Source of the DNA: Tetracladium setigerum
Taxonomy: Eukaryota; Ascomycota; Leotiomycetes; Helotiales
Reading direction: 5' to 3'
Length of the DNA stretch: 64,000 bases
NCBI GenBank assembly: GCA_031472005.1
Contig: PZJY01000003.1
Span: forward strand, 1,302,001 to 1,366,000
Both the position numbers and the translations under genes were made by a program. The notes under the pieces were generated by a model. The model worked only from the letters and a program-made list of their open reading frames with translations, searched no databases and had not been told where the DNA came from. Positions 22,000-35,084 of the stretch are shown here, piece by piece. Every line of letters starts with the position of its first letter. Within the stretch, counting starts at the first letter, position 1.

Positions 22000-23542
22000 G
22001 AGCTCTGTGAAGGGGGGTTGCGTTGAGATATTTTTATTTGTATGCTGGGGGTTTAAGCCTGGAAAGTCCTAGACCCGCATGCTTTGCGGAGGTGTGGGGG
22101 TTCTCTCTGGGCAAATGATGGAGCGTTTTCACTTCTTGAGTAGGAACCTTTGAGGTTCCTGCAGATCTTTTTAGTTGGCGTCATATTCTCGGGTTAAATA
22201 TACTGTCCGATTACCCTACATACCCTAATTTCCCTCATCTCCTCTTGATAGAAGTACTGCTGTGTTGAGCTGAAATCAAGTCAGTATCGTTCTGATGGGC
22301 AAGAAAGTGGGAATATGATGGAAGTTTCTACGATGATATCCTGGAGGGCATAGAGACGATGAAGTATACCTATGATAAAATCTTGATTTTAATCCGAGTT
22401 AGGTGTGAACATTTTCCTCTTCAACAAACAAAATCAACTCCTCCAAAGCAGTGAAATTGTCATTGCTGCAGACTACAATAAAATCAGGCAACAGTTCATC
22501 GATTCCCAAAAAGGACTTGAATTACTTTTCAAGGTTGGGGTTTAATTGGCATTCAAGACGTAGCGCTGTTGATTCGTGGAAGAAGTTGAAAAGGGTTCGG
22601 CCCGCAATCATGGGAGAGGAGTGGGGCGCGCTAGCAAGTTATAGTATGTGATTGTCCCTTTCAAGAGCAGGTACGGAGTATCTCCTACCTGCCTAGGTAA
22701 GTTGAGTAGTCTCGCTAGTTTAACCTAATCGAGGTACGAAGTAGGCGTATGACAAGCAAGTCTTGGCTGCAGCCGCCTGCATGGCATGAAATGCAAGAGC
22801 CGGCAGCCCCCGGAGCCAGCCACAAGAAGGAAGGGGACATCTTTGGTTCATTATTTGGTAGGGCAAGGTACTACCTAGATTGCAAGCATGGGGAGAGGTC
22901 CGGACGCGGGCGAGGAGCCGTTTACGAAGGAGGCACAGTCCGGAGTACAGCACTTGTTCAAGACCCCCACACTAAATAAAGTACTTTGCCATAGTTATGG
23001 CAGCACCTAGGTAAATTTGTTTGGTGAGATGTGCATCTGTGGTTCGATAGCATCATGGCAGTAGGCGAAGAGATAGAGGATAGTGAATTGCGGGTGAATT
23101 GCCAGTGGGTGAAATCCCACCATTTCTTAACCGCTCACAGGTGGTAAGCCTGCCTACCTCAGGTAGGTGGGTAGGTACGCATCCCACCAAAAAATAACAA
23201 TACAAGTTTACCCCTCCTAAATAATCAACGAAATAAAACCCATCTCCAGAAAATATGACACCCAATAACCCTACTGGGGCCAACCAATTAAAAGAAGATA
23301 ATAGGCAATATAGATAATTTATTATCTTTTTTCAAATGAACGCCCGATATGCTTTCGTCCGCACAGATGCCAAACTCCTCATAAGAAAAAAAACCCGAAA
23401 AAAGGCATTTGAACTTTTTTTCCCCACCCTCGTTTTCTCATCTAACAAAAAAAATCATGCGAAACCCGGAAAAGGAGCGCCATCCAATGCAGTGAGCGAA
23501 TGGTTTGTGTATGTGTCGACACTTGAGTACGCGCATTTGTTT
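22000..23542. other. Convergent intergenic region
   Basis: These are the 3' flanks of the Hce2 gene (plus) and GDH2 (minus). It includes GTAGG/CCTAC-rich sequence near 23140-23175 with the palindrome CCTACCTCAGGTAGG-like core. No gene is supported. Confidence 0.4.
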
Positions 23543-26500
23543 TTACTGGACCTTTGCCATTCTTCGCGACATGCTGAAGGTTTTTGTTAGCTTCAGGAAA
23601 GACGACGAGAGAGAGGGGTGGTGGTGGAGGGGGAAACTTACAAATCGAAGAAAGCAAATTGACTAGGTGAGGCACCAAACTCATAGACGAATCTACTGGC
23701 AAGATAAGAGCCAAAGATGGCTCGGAGATAACTGTCAGGTACCTAAGGACATATATTAGCATAATGATTCCATGAAGCAAAATCATTTGACTTACTCTCT
23801 CGATGATCAAGTCCAAACCAATTTTATCCAACAGAAGCTTGGGTAGAGCGTCAGCAAGAACTGATCGGCGAAGAGGTTCGTTCTTCCAAAGATCAGTCTT
23901 CTGCAACTCCTCATCCAACTTGGTGATAGCAACACTCAAGGTATCACTTAGTGTGCTCCTCGCGATCTTGGTCTCCTTATTCTCTCTCCAGATAGCCTCG
24001 AACTCCAAGCGAGCGTTCTCCTTGATCTTTTCTTGCACAGACTTGACATATGCCTTGTAGAAGGCAGGAGCTTGTCCGTCAGATCCAACGCACATGTTCT
24101 CCTCGAATCCCTTGTCGTCAAAGCTCAAACTAGCAAGAACCTCAAGTGACGAAGACGTGACACCACCCTTGTTAGCACTGGCATCCTTGAAGATGATACA
24201 TCCAGCTGCTTCAAGACGGAGTTTAGCATCTTGAGTGATGAACAGATTGGCTCCCTCGACAATGTAAGGAATGATGGATTTGCCCTTGACGATGAGCTTG
24301 CTGACACTCGAGAGATCAATAGACTCTGGTCGACCACCACAAGGGACGAAGCAGTCTGTGAGACCAGTGTCCCTAAGATGGAAACCATTACGGAAGGAAG
24401 TGCCGTTGTTAACAACCTCGCCACTTGGAAGAGTCACATTGGTATCATCAACCAGAACGCGATATCCATCCTTGGAGAGTTTTGAAGTATCGAATTGACC
24501 AATCATTGCTCGCTTCTTGGCAAGACGAAGGAGTTCTTCGTGGTTGATTCCATTTGGGTCAACGAGAACGCCGGAGCCGTCAACAATCGAGGTGTACTTT
24601 TCGTTGCTCAACAAAATCTCGTTCGAACCAAGATCACCATCGGGACCACCAGTCTGCATCTTTCGGACCTTGGAAGGATCGAGTTCCTTCATTCTGTAGA
24701 TGCCTTTGACGAATTCTCGGACGGACAAAGTCGTCATTCCGTAAGAATCATGGGGAATACCTCCGAGCTTTGGTGATTTACCAGTGAAGAAGGATTTCCA
24801 CCATGGAGCACCACGCCTGCGAGCATGCAGAGTAGCCCAGTTGACAAGATCGGCAGTGTTCTCATCCGGTCCCATGAAAAGAATCTCTTGCTTTCCGTAG
24901 AGATCCACAATAGGATTTTTGATTCCGGGTGTTTCGGCCTTGAGGAGAAGATCCATGATACTGTCAATATACTTTTCGAAAGCAACGCTGCCCTTGTCTT
25001 GGTGCTTGGCATCGAGGAGAATGACACCTTTGGAGCCACCTTCTGGAATGTCCTTGTTCTTGCGCTGTTGAGTGTTGGCAAGACCATAATTCTCATCGAA
25101 CATGGATCTGGTGTTAATCGAGTAGGCTTCCTTGTTTCTGGACTTGACGATGCGAATACCACCTCTGGCAATATCTCTGAAGCGGAGATGGAAACCTCGA
25201 CTCTCGGCACTAACGACCAAAAACATGCCGTACAATGGCTGTGGGTACTCAATCGCTGGGAGGAACGATGGATTGAGACGGAAACTGAGAGCGACCTTTG
25301 TGGGGGTGTAGAAGTTCGTCTTGAGCAAGGCATTGTTGAAAACACGGAACGAGTTGAAGACCATGGCCTCGTGCTCATTGTTCGCTACTCTGGAGATCAA
25401 GGTCTTCAGGTCATCATCGTTGAGAACTGCTGCTGATGGCGTGGGTGGAATGACATCTTCTTCAGCACCACCGGTGAGATGTGTGTTGGCGAAGGAAGCA
25501 TAGAGGGATCGGATGAGCTCGGGATGTAAGCCGATGATCTCGAAGATGTAATCTGCAGTGAAGGTCTCGGTTCTAAGGCGTCTTTTAATCTTGGAGAGAA
25601 CCTCTGCATGGCCACTGTTGTTGGGATCCAGGGCTGAAACCAATGATGCGTAATCAGAGCCTATAATTGTTAGCCAAAGTACTTGGAGTCAAGCATTGGA
25701 GATATTTACCAAGTCTGTTCAAGAAGTGTTGGACAAAGACCCACAAGCAGTGGGCGTACATGGTCTCCTGAAGACTCAATTGGCCGCTTGCGAAGAGCGA
25801 TTGGAATTTGTTCTGAGGAATGCAGTACAGCAATGAAATTTCCTTGGTGATTTGATGAATCGACTGCTCGAGCGATGGGTATTTGGTTGATTCCAAATTA
25901 GAAGCAGGCTTGAGGTACAAACACATGACACAAATGCCATTGCTGAATTGTTCAACGTACTTCCTTGAGCTGGTCACGCCATAGTAATGGTACAGATCAC
26001 TCAAAGCGCTGAACATGCCAGTGGCAGTTCTGCTTCGGAAAGCAACAACGACTCGCTTCTCCTTGGAATCTTCAATATCGAAAACCTCGATCACTGGACC
26101 ATTTCTGGCAACGGCGAGCTCGATAATTTCCTGATAGATTTGTTTGGTGTTGTTGGTAGCCTTAGCGAGGAAACCCCTGTCACTAATATACTCGAGGCGA
26201 GTCTCGTTTGGCGATGGGTTTGAATCGACAAACAAGCATTGGTAAACAAAGTAACAACGCATCGTTGAATTCGATGGTTCTGTACCAGTCACACTTGTTG
26301 GGGAGCGGAAAGTCTCCACACGATAAGACCCATTTGGTGAAGGTCCATCAAGGTATTTGGCTTCCAGTCGATGCTCATATCTTGGACCAGACATATTGTT
26401 GATTCCGGGTTCACTGGTGTCAATGTAAATCGCATGATCAGATGCTTCCATATCAAGTCTGATTTCTGATCGCTTGTCCTCTCGGGCGAAAGCGGCAATC

Positions 26501-26908
26501 TTGGCTGCGTATAACGAAACGATATTGCTGGCGATGGCGTCGACTGTCTCGACTTGGAAATAGACATCGTCAATGCCAAGTTCGTTATAGAACCATGCAA
26601 TTTGCTGATCGATGAGTAATAATGGAATCCAAGCGGCTTCTTGGATCTTCTCCTTCACTGCAGGACGTTAGAGGATCCTGTATACGTGAGTTAAGTCACT
26701 TACCTTGCTCCATCTGGGCTTGTTTGCCCTTGAATTCTGGTGCAATGTATCCGACAGTGGCGGAACGGAGGACCCGGTGTCCATTTCCGTTTCCATTACT
26801 CCTTGGGACGCTAAAGTGTGTGGGTTGTGGTGATGGCTTTCTTCCAGGAGTTCTGATGAGACTATCCGTGGAGTCATTATTGGGTACTCCGTTGGCGATT
26901 GCTGACAT
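23543..26908 (-). CDS. GDH2: NAD-specific glutamate dehydrogenase, large class
   Basis: Catabolic enzyme releasing ammonium from glutamate with NAD+ to give 2-oxoglutarate. About 1050 residues in five exons, the length of the fungal 115-kDa class. Introns are near 26655-26702, 25662-25711, 23743-23794 and about 23585-23645. Key segments: a long N-terminal regulatory region (KEKIQEAAWIPLLLIDQQIAWFYNELG), then the catalytic domain with FRDIARGGIRIVKSRNKEAY, NYGLANTQQRKNKDIPEGGSKG, the glycine-rich DYGK-like LYGKQEILFMGPDENT, GGIPHDSYGMTTLSVREFVKG, GGPDGDLGSNEI (nucleotide-binding GxGxxG equivalent) and IPYIVEGANLFITQDAKLRLE. The C-terminus is restored by two short exons, the last encoding MSRRMAKVQ, with stop at 23543-23545. 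The start is uncertain. MSAIANGVPNN at 26908 resembles the usual leader, but the frame is open to an ATG at 27049. A spliced 5' leader with donor GTATGT at about 27150 is likely. No frame break. Confidence 0.93.
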
Positions 26909-27767
26909 GATGGATGGAGTTATGAGGTATGCGGGAAATGCTGATGGGGGATCTCTATACTCCGGGAATTTTAGAAGTCCCTGGTACTCTGGAAACTGTT
27001 TTGGAGGACCCATAATGTCAGTAGTGTTGATGGAGAGTGTCAGTGCCATGGTTAGAGAGAGAATGGTTTGCAGAAAAATGTGGTAGCAAGTACAGAACAT
27101 CGACACTCAAGCGATGAGTAGTCATTGTCTATATGAAGCAAGAATACATACCTTTTCGTTATCTGGTTTGGAGATATCAGATTCGGTAAATGTCTCACAG
27201 GAATGCAATTCGTATCTTTCCGGAGAGCGTTGGTGAGCTGGAACTGACTTTCCGGATGATTAACAGCTGTACACCCTTACACCGCTCCTCAAATGAATCG
27301 CAATGATAAGGAAATGGATGGTATGGAATGAATTTAGGCAGTGAGTAAAGGAGGATCTCACATTTGTTTGGTCCTGATGATAATGCAGGTATCCTGAAGT
27401 ACAGTTTGGTGGTGGTGCAAGGTGAGTGTTTAGCAACACAAAGGACGATTAAGGTGTGAGATTGCTTGCTTTCTTTTGGGAATGGCTCAAACGCAATCGC
27501 AATCGTAGCGAGGCAATTGGCGGGTGTGATTTTGGGTTGAAGCAAGACGATGATGACCTGACCTCAGGCTGGCCTTTTGGAGATAAGAGAGGGAAAATAC
27601 GGATAGGTGAAGTCAACTTGATCCCTCAGATGCAAGTGAACGGGAAGGTTGATGATGAGTGAGGGAGGGGTGAGGTGAATGTGAATGTGAAGCTGGAATG
27701 CTGGGGGAGGGAGGGAGGAATGCCGAGGGAATTGCCAAAATGTGAAAAAGAGGAGCGGATTGCGGCA

Positions 27768-27778
27768 TTTTATATAAA
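27768..27778 (-). promoter_or_regulatory. TATA-like element, probable GDH2 promoter
   Basis: TATATAAA-type element, nearly symmetric, about 860 bases upstream of the GDH2 ATG. This distance is plausible only because the leader appears to contain an intron. The strand assignment is inference. Confidence 0.3.
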
Positions 27779-28270
27779 GCAAAAAGGGTTCCGATGAATC
27801 GAAACTCTGCTATTTCTCTTGAAAATTTCGAGTGCTGATGATGCATCAAGTTCGCTGGGCTTGCCGAGCGTACCTGACGATGATGAGCTCGTGTGGACTC
27901 CACAACTTGGCAGATCAGCAGGATCAGCCACTGAACGGACTGGCTGGCGTGGCAGCCTGGAACGCAGGAGGACGGGGGCAGCATGGTGTCCCGGCTACGA
28001 AGGGGATTAAATTGGGATTAAATTGGGGCAACGAAGTCAGCGGTTGAATTGAGTTCTTTGAGTCTCACACACACTTTGCTTCTAGAAGGATGAGACTCCA
28101 AGGGTGGTTTGAAGGGAGGGTGGCACGGAGCATGTAAACAAAGAGCTAGTCGCCAATCAACTAGCTCATCTGGCGAAAACTCTTCAATGTTTTGCGTCTT
28201 TTTTGTAAAGTAAGAGTAGTGAGTGCAGTAGTTATTTTGTTGCCTAGGAGTTTATGTGTGAAGGAATGAG

Positions 28271-28286
28271 TGAATGAATGAATGAA
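28271..28286. repeat. TGAA tetranucleotide repeat, four copies
   Basis: Four tandem TGAA units in the GDH2/kynureninase intergenic region. Confidence 0.8.
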
Positions 28287-29443
28287 GAATTGCCTTCCTT
28301 AGGGGGACGTAAACGGGCAATGCTTCTAACTAACCCCCTCCTAGCCCAGATCAAGGTTTTCCAGCTTTTTCTATTTTCGTCACGTCACGTACTCGCCCTC
28401 GCCGCCAAATCCGAATGCTGTACTGTCCTCCGTAGAAATAATAATATGACATAACATACTTTGAACTTGCTTGGTTTGGGCATTCTTCTTGTTCGCCTTC
28501 CGTATTGGTGGAGGAGAGCAGGAGGTGGCGGCTGATACATATCAACCCCGTGACACCCAGGTCATTCTAGAGAACAGATCACAACGTCGATGACCAAACA
28601 TCGAGCATAACCCCCCTACAAGATCCCTATGATCCTGACAGACCCTTCTCGGCTTTTGCGCATGACTAAGTTGACCCCGCCACTAGACCACAATCCAAGT
28701 TGTCGAGGGTAAGAGGAATTCACAACCACCATTCCCTTCAGCATCACCTTTGTCAACAAGACAATTACGCGAGAATCCAGCAGCGTTGGGAACATCTCAT
28801 GACACAGACTTGCAGTTCTCATTACCACATCGCCCGTTCACCGTTTTCCTGCCCCTTTTTTTCTCCCCGCACCCGTAAGTAACTTCGCCAGTTTACCTTC
28901 TCACGAGATCCGGGGTCTCCAAGAGCCCAATTTAGTACTGTACCTCCCTTCCCTCAGCTGCCGCGGTACGAAGCGCCGGATCATTCTTCTTCGGGGTGAT
29001 GAGAGATTACGAAGTACCCAGGTGTCTTGTTGGGAGATTTTGGGGCTGGAGGCTGACGGAGGATGTGCAATATCAAGGCTATTGTTCGTAATCACTACAA
29101 GCTCTAGACTTTCGTCGACCACAATAATCTCTCATCTTCCTCCCGGGGCTGTTGAGTACCTTAGTGTTCACTTGGTAAGGCAGTGAAACCAAGCATACGG
29201 ATCGAGCAGTAATCTTAGCTTATGCGATCCCCAAACGGCTGTTCCACTAGCACCTCGCTAACGGCAATCTCTTACCCCAGATTTACTTCATCACTTGACC
29301 GGATTGCGTTTCCCTGACGCTTTCATTCCACCAACATAACAATTTCTCGCTGGCACGCAATTTCCGTGCCTCCATGGGAATTACTCACCGCTTGTCAATT
29401 ATCGTTACTTTTTCCAGTCCAGCTGTTCTATTACGTTTCAGCT

Positions 29444-31210
29444 ATGGCGTCTCCGGATGTTCATGACAAGCTATCACCACACGTGCTGGGAAGAGAATAT
29501 GCTGTGAGCCTCGATGCCCAAGATCCCCTGCATCACATCCGGGATGAGTTCTATATTCCCTCAAAGGCCCAATTGAAAGCAAAAGGCCTGTCAGAAGCTG
29601 GTAAGAGGAGGTGTCGGGTCCCATCAAATTACTTGACTGAAACTAATGAAAACTCAAACAGAATCCAAGTCACATGATGATTCACCCTCCATCTACCTCT
29701 GTGGGAACTCTTTAGGCCTGCAGCCTAAGATCACTTCCAAAAGGATCCAACAATATCTTGCAACGTGGCAAACACAAGGTGTTTATGGTCATTTCAAACC
29801 TCTGGATGCTTCTCCATTGCCGACATGGCTTCATGCAGATGCCAAGGCTGCAGAAAGTATTGCGCCCATTGTAGGAGCTATGATTTCTGAGGTTGCAGTC
29901 ATGGAGACGCTTACAGCAAACTTGCATCTTCTCATGTCTGCATTCTACAAGCCAGATATCAAAGGTCGACATAAGATTATACTCGAGAGTAAAGCATTCC
30001 CTTCGGATCACGTGAGCGACTATTTTGCTTTCTTCCTTCCTTAGCGCGTCTGGCCTGTGGTTAGCTAGGTAATTTGTTGTCAGTAGCTCACACTATTGAG
30101 AGCTTTTGATATTGTGTTTGCGGTTTCTCGGGCTTTTGACAGGATCTTCCCAATACACGGAATGATGGGAATTCTCAATCGAGAAACAATTCTCACCCAT
30201 AAGCGAGACCAGAGCTAACAATCCCTCTCAGTATGCCGTTGAGTCTCAAATTCTACACCACAAACTCTCTCCTTCAACCTCCATGATTACAATTGAGCCA
30301 TCATCCTCCAATTCCCCTTTAATCACAACCACACAAATCCTTTCTCTCATCGCCCTCCATGGCTCCACCACCTCCATCCTCCTCCTTCCCGGCATCCAAT
30401 TCTACACCGGCCAACTTCTCGACAGTACGTCTATTTTCTCCCCCAAAATACACAAACAAATCTCTTTGGAAAACTAACCCACTTCCTTCCCTCACAGTCC
30501 CAACAATCACCACAGCCGCCCACGCAGCAGGAATCTTCGTAATCTTCGACCTCGCCCACGCCGTCGGCAACGTCCCTCTAGATCTACACTCCTGGAACGT
30601 CGACGCTGCCGCATGGTGCACCTACAAATACCTCAATTCAGGACCCGGTTCCATCGGCGGCCTCTTCATCCACGACCGCCACACCGGCACGACGAACTTC
30701 ACTAACCGTCTCAGCGGCTGGTGGGGAAGTTCTAAAGATTCTCGTTTCGCTATGGCCAATGAGTTCATTCCTATCCCTGGGGCAGCCGGGTTTCAACTTT
30801 CCAATCCCTCCATCCTCGACACGACCTCTCTCTGTGCGTCTCTTGAAATTTTTGAGAAGGCGGGCGGAATGGCTCCCTTGCGTGCGAAATCCATACAACT
30901 TACCGCGTATCTCGAGGCACTGCTTCTTGAGACTAATGCGTATAAGCAAGGGAGGTTCAAGATCATCACGCCAACGGCGAAGGAAGAGAGAGGAGCGCAG
31001 TTGAGTTTGAGACTTGAAGAGGGATTGTTGGAGACGGTCATGAAGGGCTTCGAGGAATATGGTATTGTAGTTGATGAGCGCCGACCAGACGTCGTGAGGG
31101 TTGCGCCGGCGCCACTTTATAATACTTTTGCGGATGTGTGGGAGTTTGTGAGAGTGTGGGAAGTAGTGGTGGAGTTTGCGGGGGAAGAGCAGAAGGGGAT
31201 TCTTCCCTGA
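29444..31210 (+). CDS. BNA5: Kynureninase
   Basis: PLP enzyme that cleaves kynurenine or 3-hydroxykynurenine to anthranilate or 3-hydroxyanthranilate plus alanine, in tryptophan catabolism and de novo NAD synthesis. Four exons: 29444 to about 29600, then from about 29662 to 30011, 30232-30424 and 30498-31210. The second intron is unusually long here (220 bases). Evidence in order: IYLCGNSLGLQPK, VYGHF, VMETLTANLHLLMSAFY (PLP phosphate-binding Thr), ITIEPSSSN, LPGIQFYTGQLLD, IFDLAHAVGNVPLDLHSW (Asp-Ala-His contacting the cofactor), the Schiff-base lysine in AAWCTYKYLNSGPG, and GWWGSSKDSRFAM. The C-terminal part (RAKSIQLTAYLEALL, VVDERRPDVVRVAPAPLYNTF) is normal to the end. Starts at MASPDVHDKLSPHVLGREYA. 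No frame break. Together with the aminotransferase at 6.1-7.6 kb, two enzymes that use kynurenine lie 22 kb apart. Confidence 0.95.
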
Positions 31211-31764
31211 ATGATTTAGGGAGGAGGAAGGAAGAGTTCGTTGAAGGGGATGGTGGTACTACGCTTACCTCTTTGGCTGGTGACGTTAGATTGCGAACAA
31301 ATCCACTGTAGTGCGTCATTGTTTGTGTTCCCTTGACTTAAAAGGTTATCGACGGAAAAAAAAGCGAACGCCTACCCAATCTACCTTAAATCCGTTGTCT
31401 ACTGCGCATCTTTGGGAGATTCCAAACCTTTTACGAAGGTTCACAAAGTAAGAATAAAAGCAAAAATTGGAATTGAACTTGCAACTTGCAACTTTAAAAT
31501 CCTAGTACAAATGAAAATGACCAAGTCCCTAGCGTGGACCAATGGTGGAGATTGAGAGACGAGTTGTACAACATGCAGGAGGTGATCTAACCTATCTGCA
31601 AACCAGAATCCGAACCAGAACCCATATGCAAGCCCATTATGTGTACATCTAGTAATACAGCCCCACTTATCCTATGTATCCCAAACCAACCCTCCAATAT
31701 CCGTATGGTATTACCCCCCTTATACTTTTGTCACTATACATTTTTTGTATCTCTTACACTTTTC
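31211..31764. other. Convergent intergenic region
   Basis: 3' flanks of kynureninase (plus) and PET127 (minus); nothing else is supported. Confidence 0.5.
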
Positions 31765-34700
31765 TTACATGTCTTTGTTGCCCCCACTAGTCCCCATATC
31801 CCTCAAATCCAAAACAAGCTTTGGATTATCCTTCTCCTCCTCGTCAATCTTCTTTCTGTTCTCCCTGCCTTTCCTAGCCATCTCCATCAGACTTTCCACG
31901 TACTTATCATTCCACGAGGAATTCGTAGTCTTATCCCTCCTCAACACCTTCGCGCGTCTGACCTTGGCCATTTCATACAGATTCCTGGCGCGAACAGGGT
32001 CCTGCACTTCGGCGAGCGAGTACTCGACGGTCCACTTGTCTTTCGAGGTAAGATTTTTAGGGCGCAAGGCATAGTTACCGTTGATCTTGTTGCGGATGGT
32101 GAGGGTCATGGCGAAGATTTCGTCGGTTTCCTCTTCTTCCGGTGTGGCGGGATCAGAAGACTCGGTTGGTATTTGAGAGATGAAGTCGCTGGAGTCGGAA
32201 GTCGAGGACTCGAGGGATGAAGGTTCCTCGCCATTCTCGCTCTCGTCTGCCTGGCCCTCAACGGCTTGATCGTCTTTGCTGGCTTCTTCGACTTCGTTAC
32301 CTGCCTCGTCAGGAGCAAATTCACTGTCCTCGGTAATTTCAACCTCGTCCGGCTTGCCGGGGTGTTCCTCGAGCGAGTTGTCTTCCCCGGATTTCTCCAG
32401 AATCTCTTCCTCTCCCTCTACACTCTCTTCTTCTTCCCCATCCACATTTTCTTCTTCTTCTTCGTCTCTACTCTCCTCATTCTCTCTGTCTTCTTCGTGT
32501 TCGAGTGCATCCTCTTCATCACCCTCTTCGTCTTCAGGCTCTACGAGATCGTCGTCTTCATTGTCCTCCTCATCATCCTGCACACCATTCTCCTGAGCAG
32601 CAGTATTGATGAAATCCTCCACCTTCTTCCTATCCGCTGCGTCCCAAATGCCCGAATCATCCTCCTCATCAGCAAGCACAGCCCCAGACTCATCTTTGTC
32701 CATCGACTCCTGCACCTTAGATTGTAAACTATCCCACTCGGCCTGCATCTTCTCTTCCTCTCTTGACTCTTTACCGAGACCCAGAACCCTATGCTCAAAC
32801 TCCTCGATTTCGGCTTTGTTGGTAGTCTGAATCCGCTGAATATCAGTCTCCTCAACTGGCTCGGCAAAAATGTACATGAATGGTGTATCAGCTTCTCGGG
32901 TCTCAAAGAATAACCGCAGTGATCTCTCCGGATACTTGGCTGTAGCCCGATCCAGAACACGATTCATCAAGTCCAAACTCAGTTTGAATTCCGAGTCCCC
33001 AATTGTTGTGTCTTCGGTTCCGTGTAGGGCCAGATCCATTTCGGGAAGGCTGACGTACTGGAAGCCAAAGATTCGTTCCGTGTTGTGGAAGGCGACGAAA
33101 ATACCATCCATGCGACCCATTCTGACTTGCAGAGAATACTTGAGGAAAGCAGCTCGTATCATATCGTAGTATTCTCGCTCAAAAGATTCCCATGCTCCAT
33201 GACGCTGGCGAATTTCGTAACCGCTTCCTTCTGCGTATTTAGTGGTATCCATTCGAATGGCTACCACAGCTCTAGTTTTCAGATCAAACATTCCAGTGCC
33301 AGGAAGACGAGGGTCGTAGGCATCAAGTTGAGATCGCATGAGAAAATCGCCCATGGTCGTGTAATGGAATGCTTCTTCTTCGTCACGCTCTTCCTGTGTG
33401 ATCTGATCGGAATTCAATTTTCGGTATTTCTCGAAATGATCGGTTGGCAAAGTAAGTAGCTTCTCCATGGATTTACCCAATGAACTGAGAATGTTGGCCG
33501 TGTCGAACTCCTTGTCTGCATCAATGGCATACACTCCATCTCTATATCTAAGGAAGATCGCAGTCGGGCCACGTTGAAGTAAAGTGAACGACTTAAACTC
33601 AGCGGGGAAATCTTGCGACAAGTTGCCAGCATTGATAGGTCGCCACTGCGAGAGGAGGAAGTGAAAGTGGCCAAGTGCAGATGTCATACTGGATGTTGAT
33701 CCAGTATATTTCTTTTTCTCGGCCTTTGCAATTCCCAAAAGAGTATCATCTCTCGAGGAAGTGATATACTCCTTCAGAGCTGTAAAATCAAATTCGCTGA
33801 CTGGCATTATGGTTTGGAGATATGGGTCAAAGTTGTACACTCGAGATCGTGGGTCCTGAAGTTGATAAACCCCGGGATTGAAAAGTACCCTTTCAAGTCC
33901 GTAAGAGAGTTTAGGTACAACCAGTGGACCAGTGTCGAGAGGAACAAGCTCGAGATCCGAAGCATTTATGGCCTTGATATCATGCTGTATCGTTCCTGGA
34001 GTTTTCTTCATTGTATCGCGTATGTCTCCACTATCATCCACCATTGGAGACAAACTTCCAGAGTAAGATGTTCTTGCTGCTTCTATGCTCGCATAATCTC
34101 TCCCTGGGGTCTCCTTGAATGCATTGTGTAGTAATGTGACTGCAGGCCCAACGTCTTTCGGGGATAGATTTCCATTTTCAATCAATTTAAGGAGCAGAGC
34201 GCGTTTGAAGCCTGATCCTCCTTGTCGATTTCCTGCAATGGCATCCACCCACCTTTTAGCCCAAAGCGGATTATCGGTTGCCTTGAAGAGAGTCAGCTTG
34301 TACATAGAAAGTATGGAGGGAGACCTGAAGCCACAGAGACTTACAGCATCGATGTCTGTTGCTTCTAGCTTTGGTCCGTAAGCTATCCTCTTTATTTTCA
34401 ACTTTGGCGATGCTGCACCACCAGCCTTCTTTGCCGAGTTCGATTTTTTTGCAACCTTCGTCCCTGCGCCAGGTGCCTTCTTGGCTGGCTTTGATTTCGC
34501 AACCTTCGCAGGAACAGTGGGTGCTCCTTCCTCCGGATTTGTATCAGTTTTCTCCGTCGTCCTCGAGTCAATAAGACCTTCGTCATCAAGACGTTTCCCT
34601 TGCTGGGCTTCAATCCTCCTTACAACCATGCCTTTCCCTTCCAGCGGCTCAGAACTTTCATGCGTAGTATTCTGGACCCCTTTTGCCTTCGCAGCCTTCG

Positions 34701-35084
34701 CAGCCTTCGTGGCTTGCCTGGCCATCGTGGCCTTCAATGGAGCAATAACCGGCGGCTCAGTCTCCTCACTCAACATTCCTTTCTTCAGATTCTCCGTTGT
34801 AATTGATTGATTAGATGTCAATCCAATCTTCTTCAAAATGACTCCATCGCGGTTTTTCCCCTTCGACTTCGACTTCAGTTTCGGTTTTGGTTTCGATTTC
34901 GGGCATTTATCACTGAGGTGGCCGCTGCACCTTCAGCTGCTGGAGGCGTGGAAGCTGTTGCGAATGTCGCGGCCGAGAGGTGAGGAAGACGTTGTTGGGC
35001 TTCGGCGGGTAGATGACCCAGACATGCCGAGCAGATATACACATTTCTTACGCTGGAGCTCCCGCGGGAGAGAATGGCGAACAT
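31765..35084 (-). CDS. PET127: Pet127-family mitochondrial RNA processing protein, with one frame break
   Basis: Mitochondrial membrane-associated factor for 5' end processing and turnover of mitochondrial RNAs. The ATG at 35084 (MFAILSRGSSSVRNVYICSACL) gives an Arg/Ser-rich mitochondrial presequence. A lysine-rich linker follows, then the Pet127 domain: LVPLDTGPLVVPKLSYGLERVL, VYNFDPYLQTIMPVSEFDF, then SMTSALGHFHFLLSQWRP and LTRAVVAIRMDT-like segments. The C-terminal quarter is highly acidic (runs of Glu/Asp at about 32100-32600). The presequence frame and the domain frame differ by one base at GGG 34901-34903; one extra base joins them (SVINA to SKPKPKLKSK). A 63-base intron (34282-34344, donor GTAAGT) lies in frame and has no stop, so unspliced mRNA would still encode a protein with 21 extra residues. 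The frame track alone would start the gene too late, at 34836. Confidence 0.85.
34282..34344 (-). other. In-frame 63-base intron in PET127
   Basis: Donor GTAAGTCTC and acceptor CTCTTCAAG on the minus strand flank exactly 21 codons without a stop. Removal joins TDIDA to ATDNPLWAKRW. Retention is silent for the frame. Confidence 0.7.

Larger units (their letters stand above)
26909..29443. other. Divergent intergenic region, GDH2 / kynureninase
   Basis: Long shared 5' region of about 2.5 kb. It contains the GDH2 5' leader with an intron donor near 27150, a TATA-like element (27768-27778), and a TGAA repeat at 28271-28286. Frames are short and unsupported. Confidence 0.4.
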
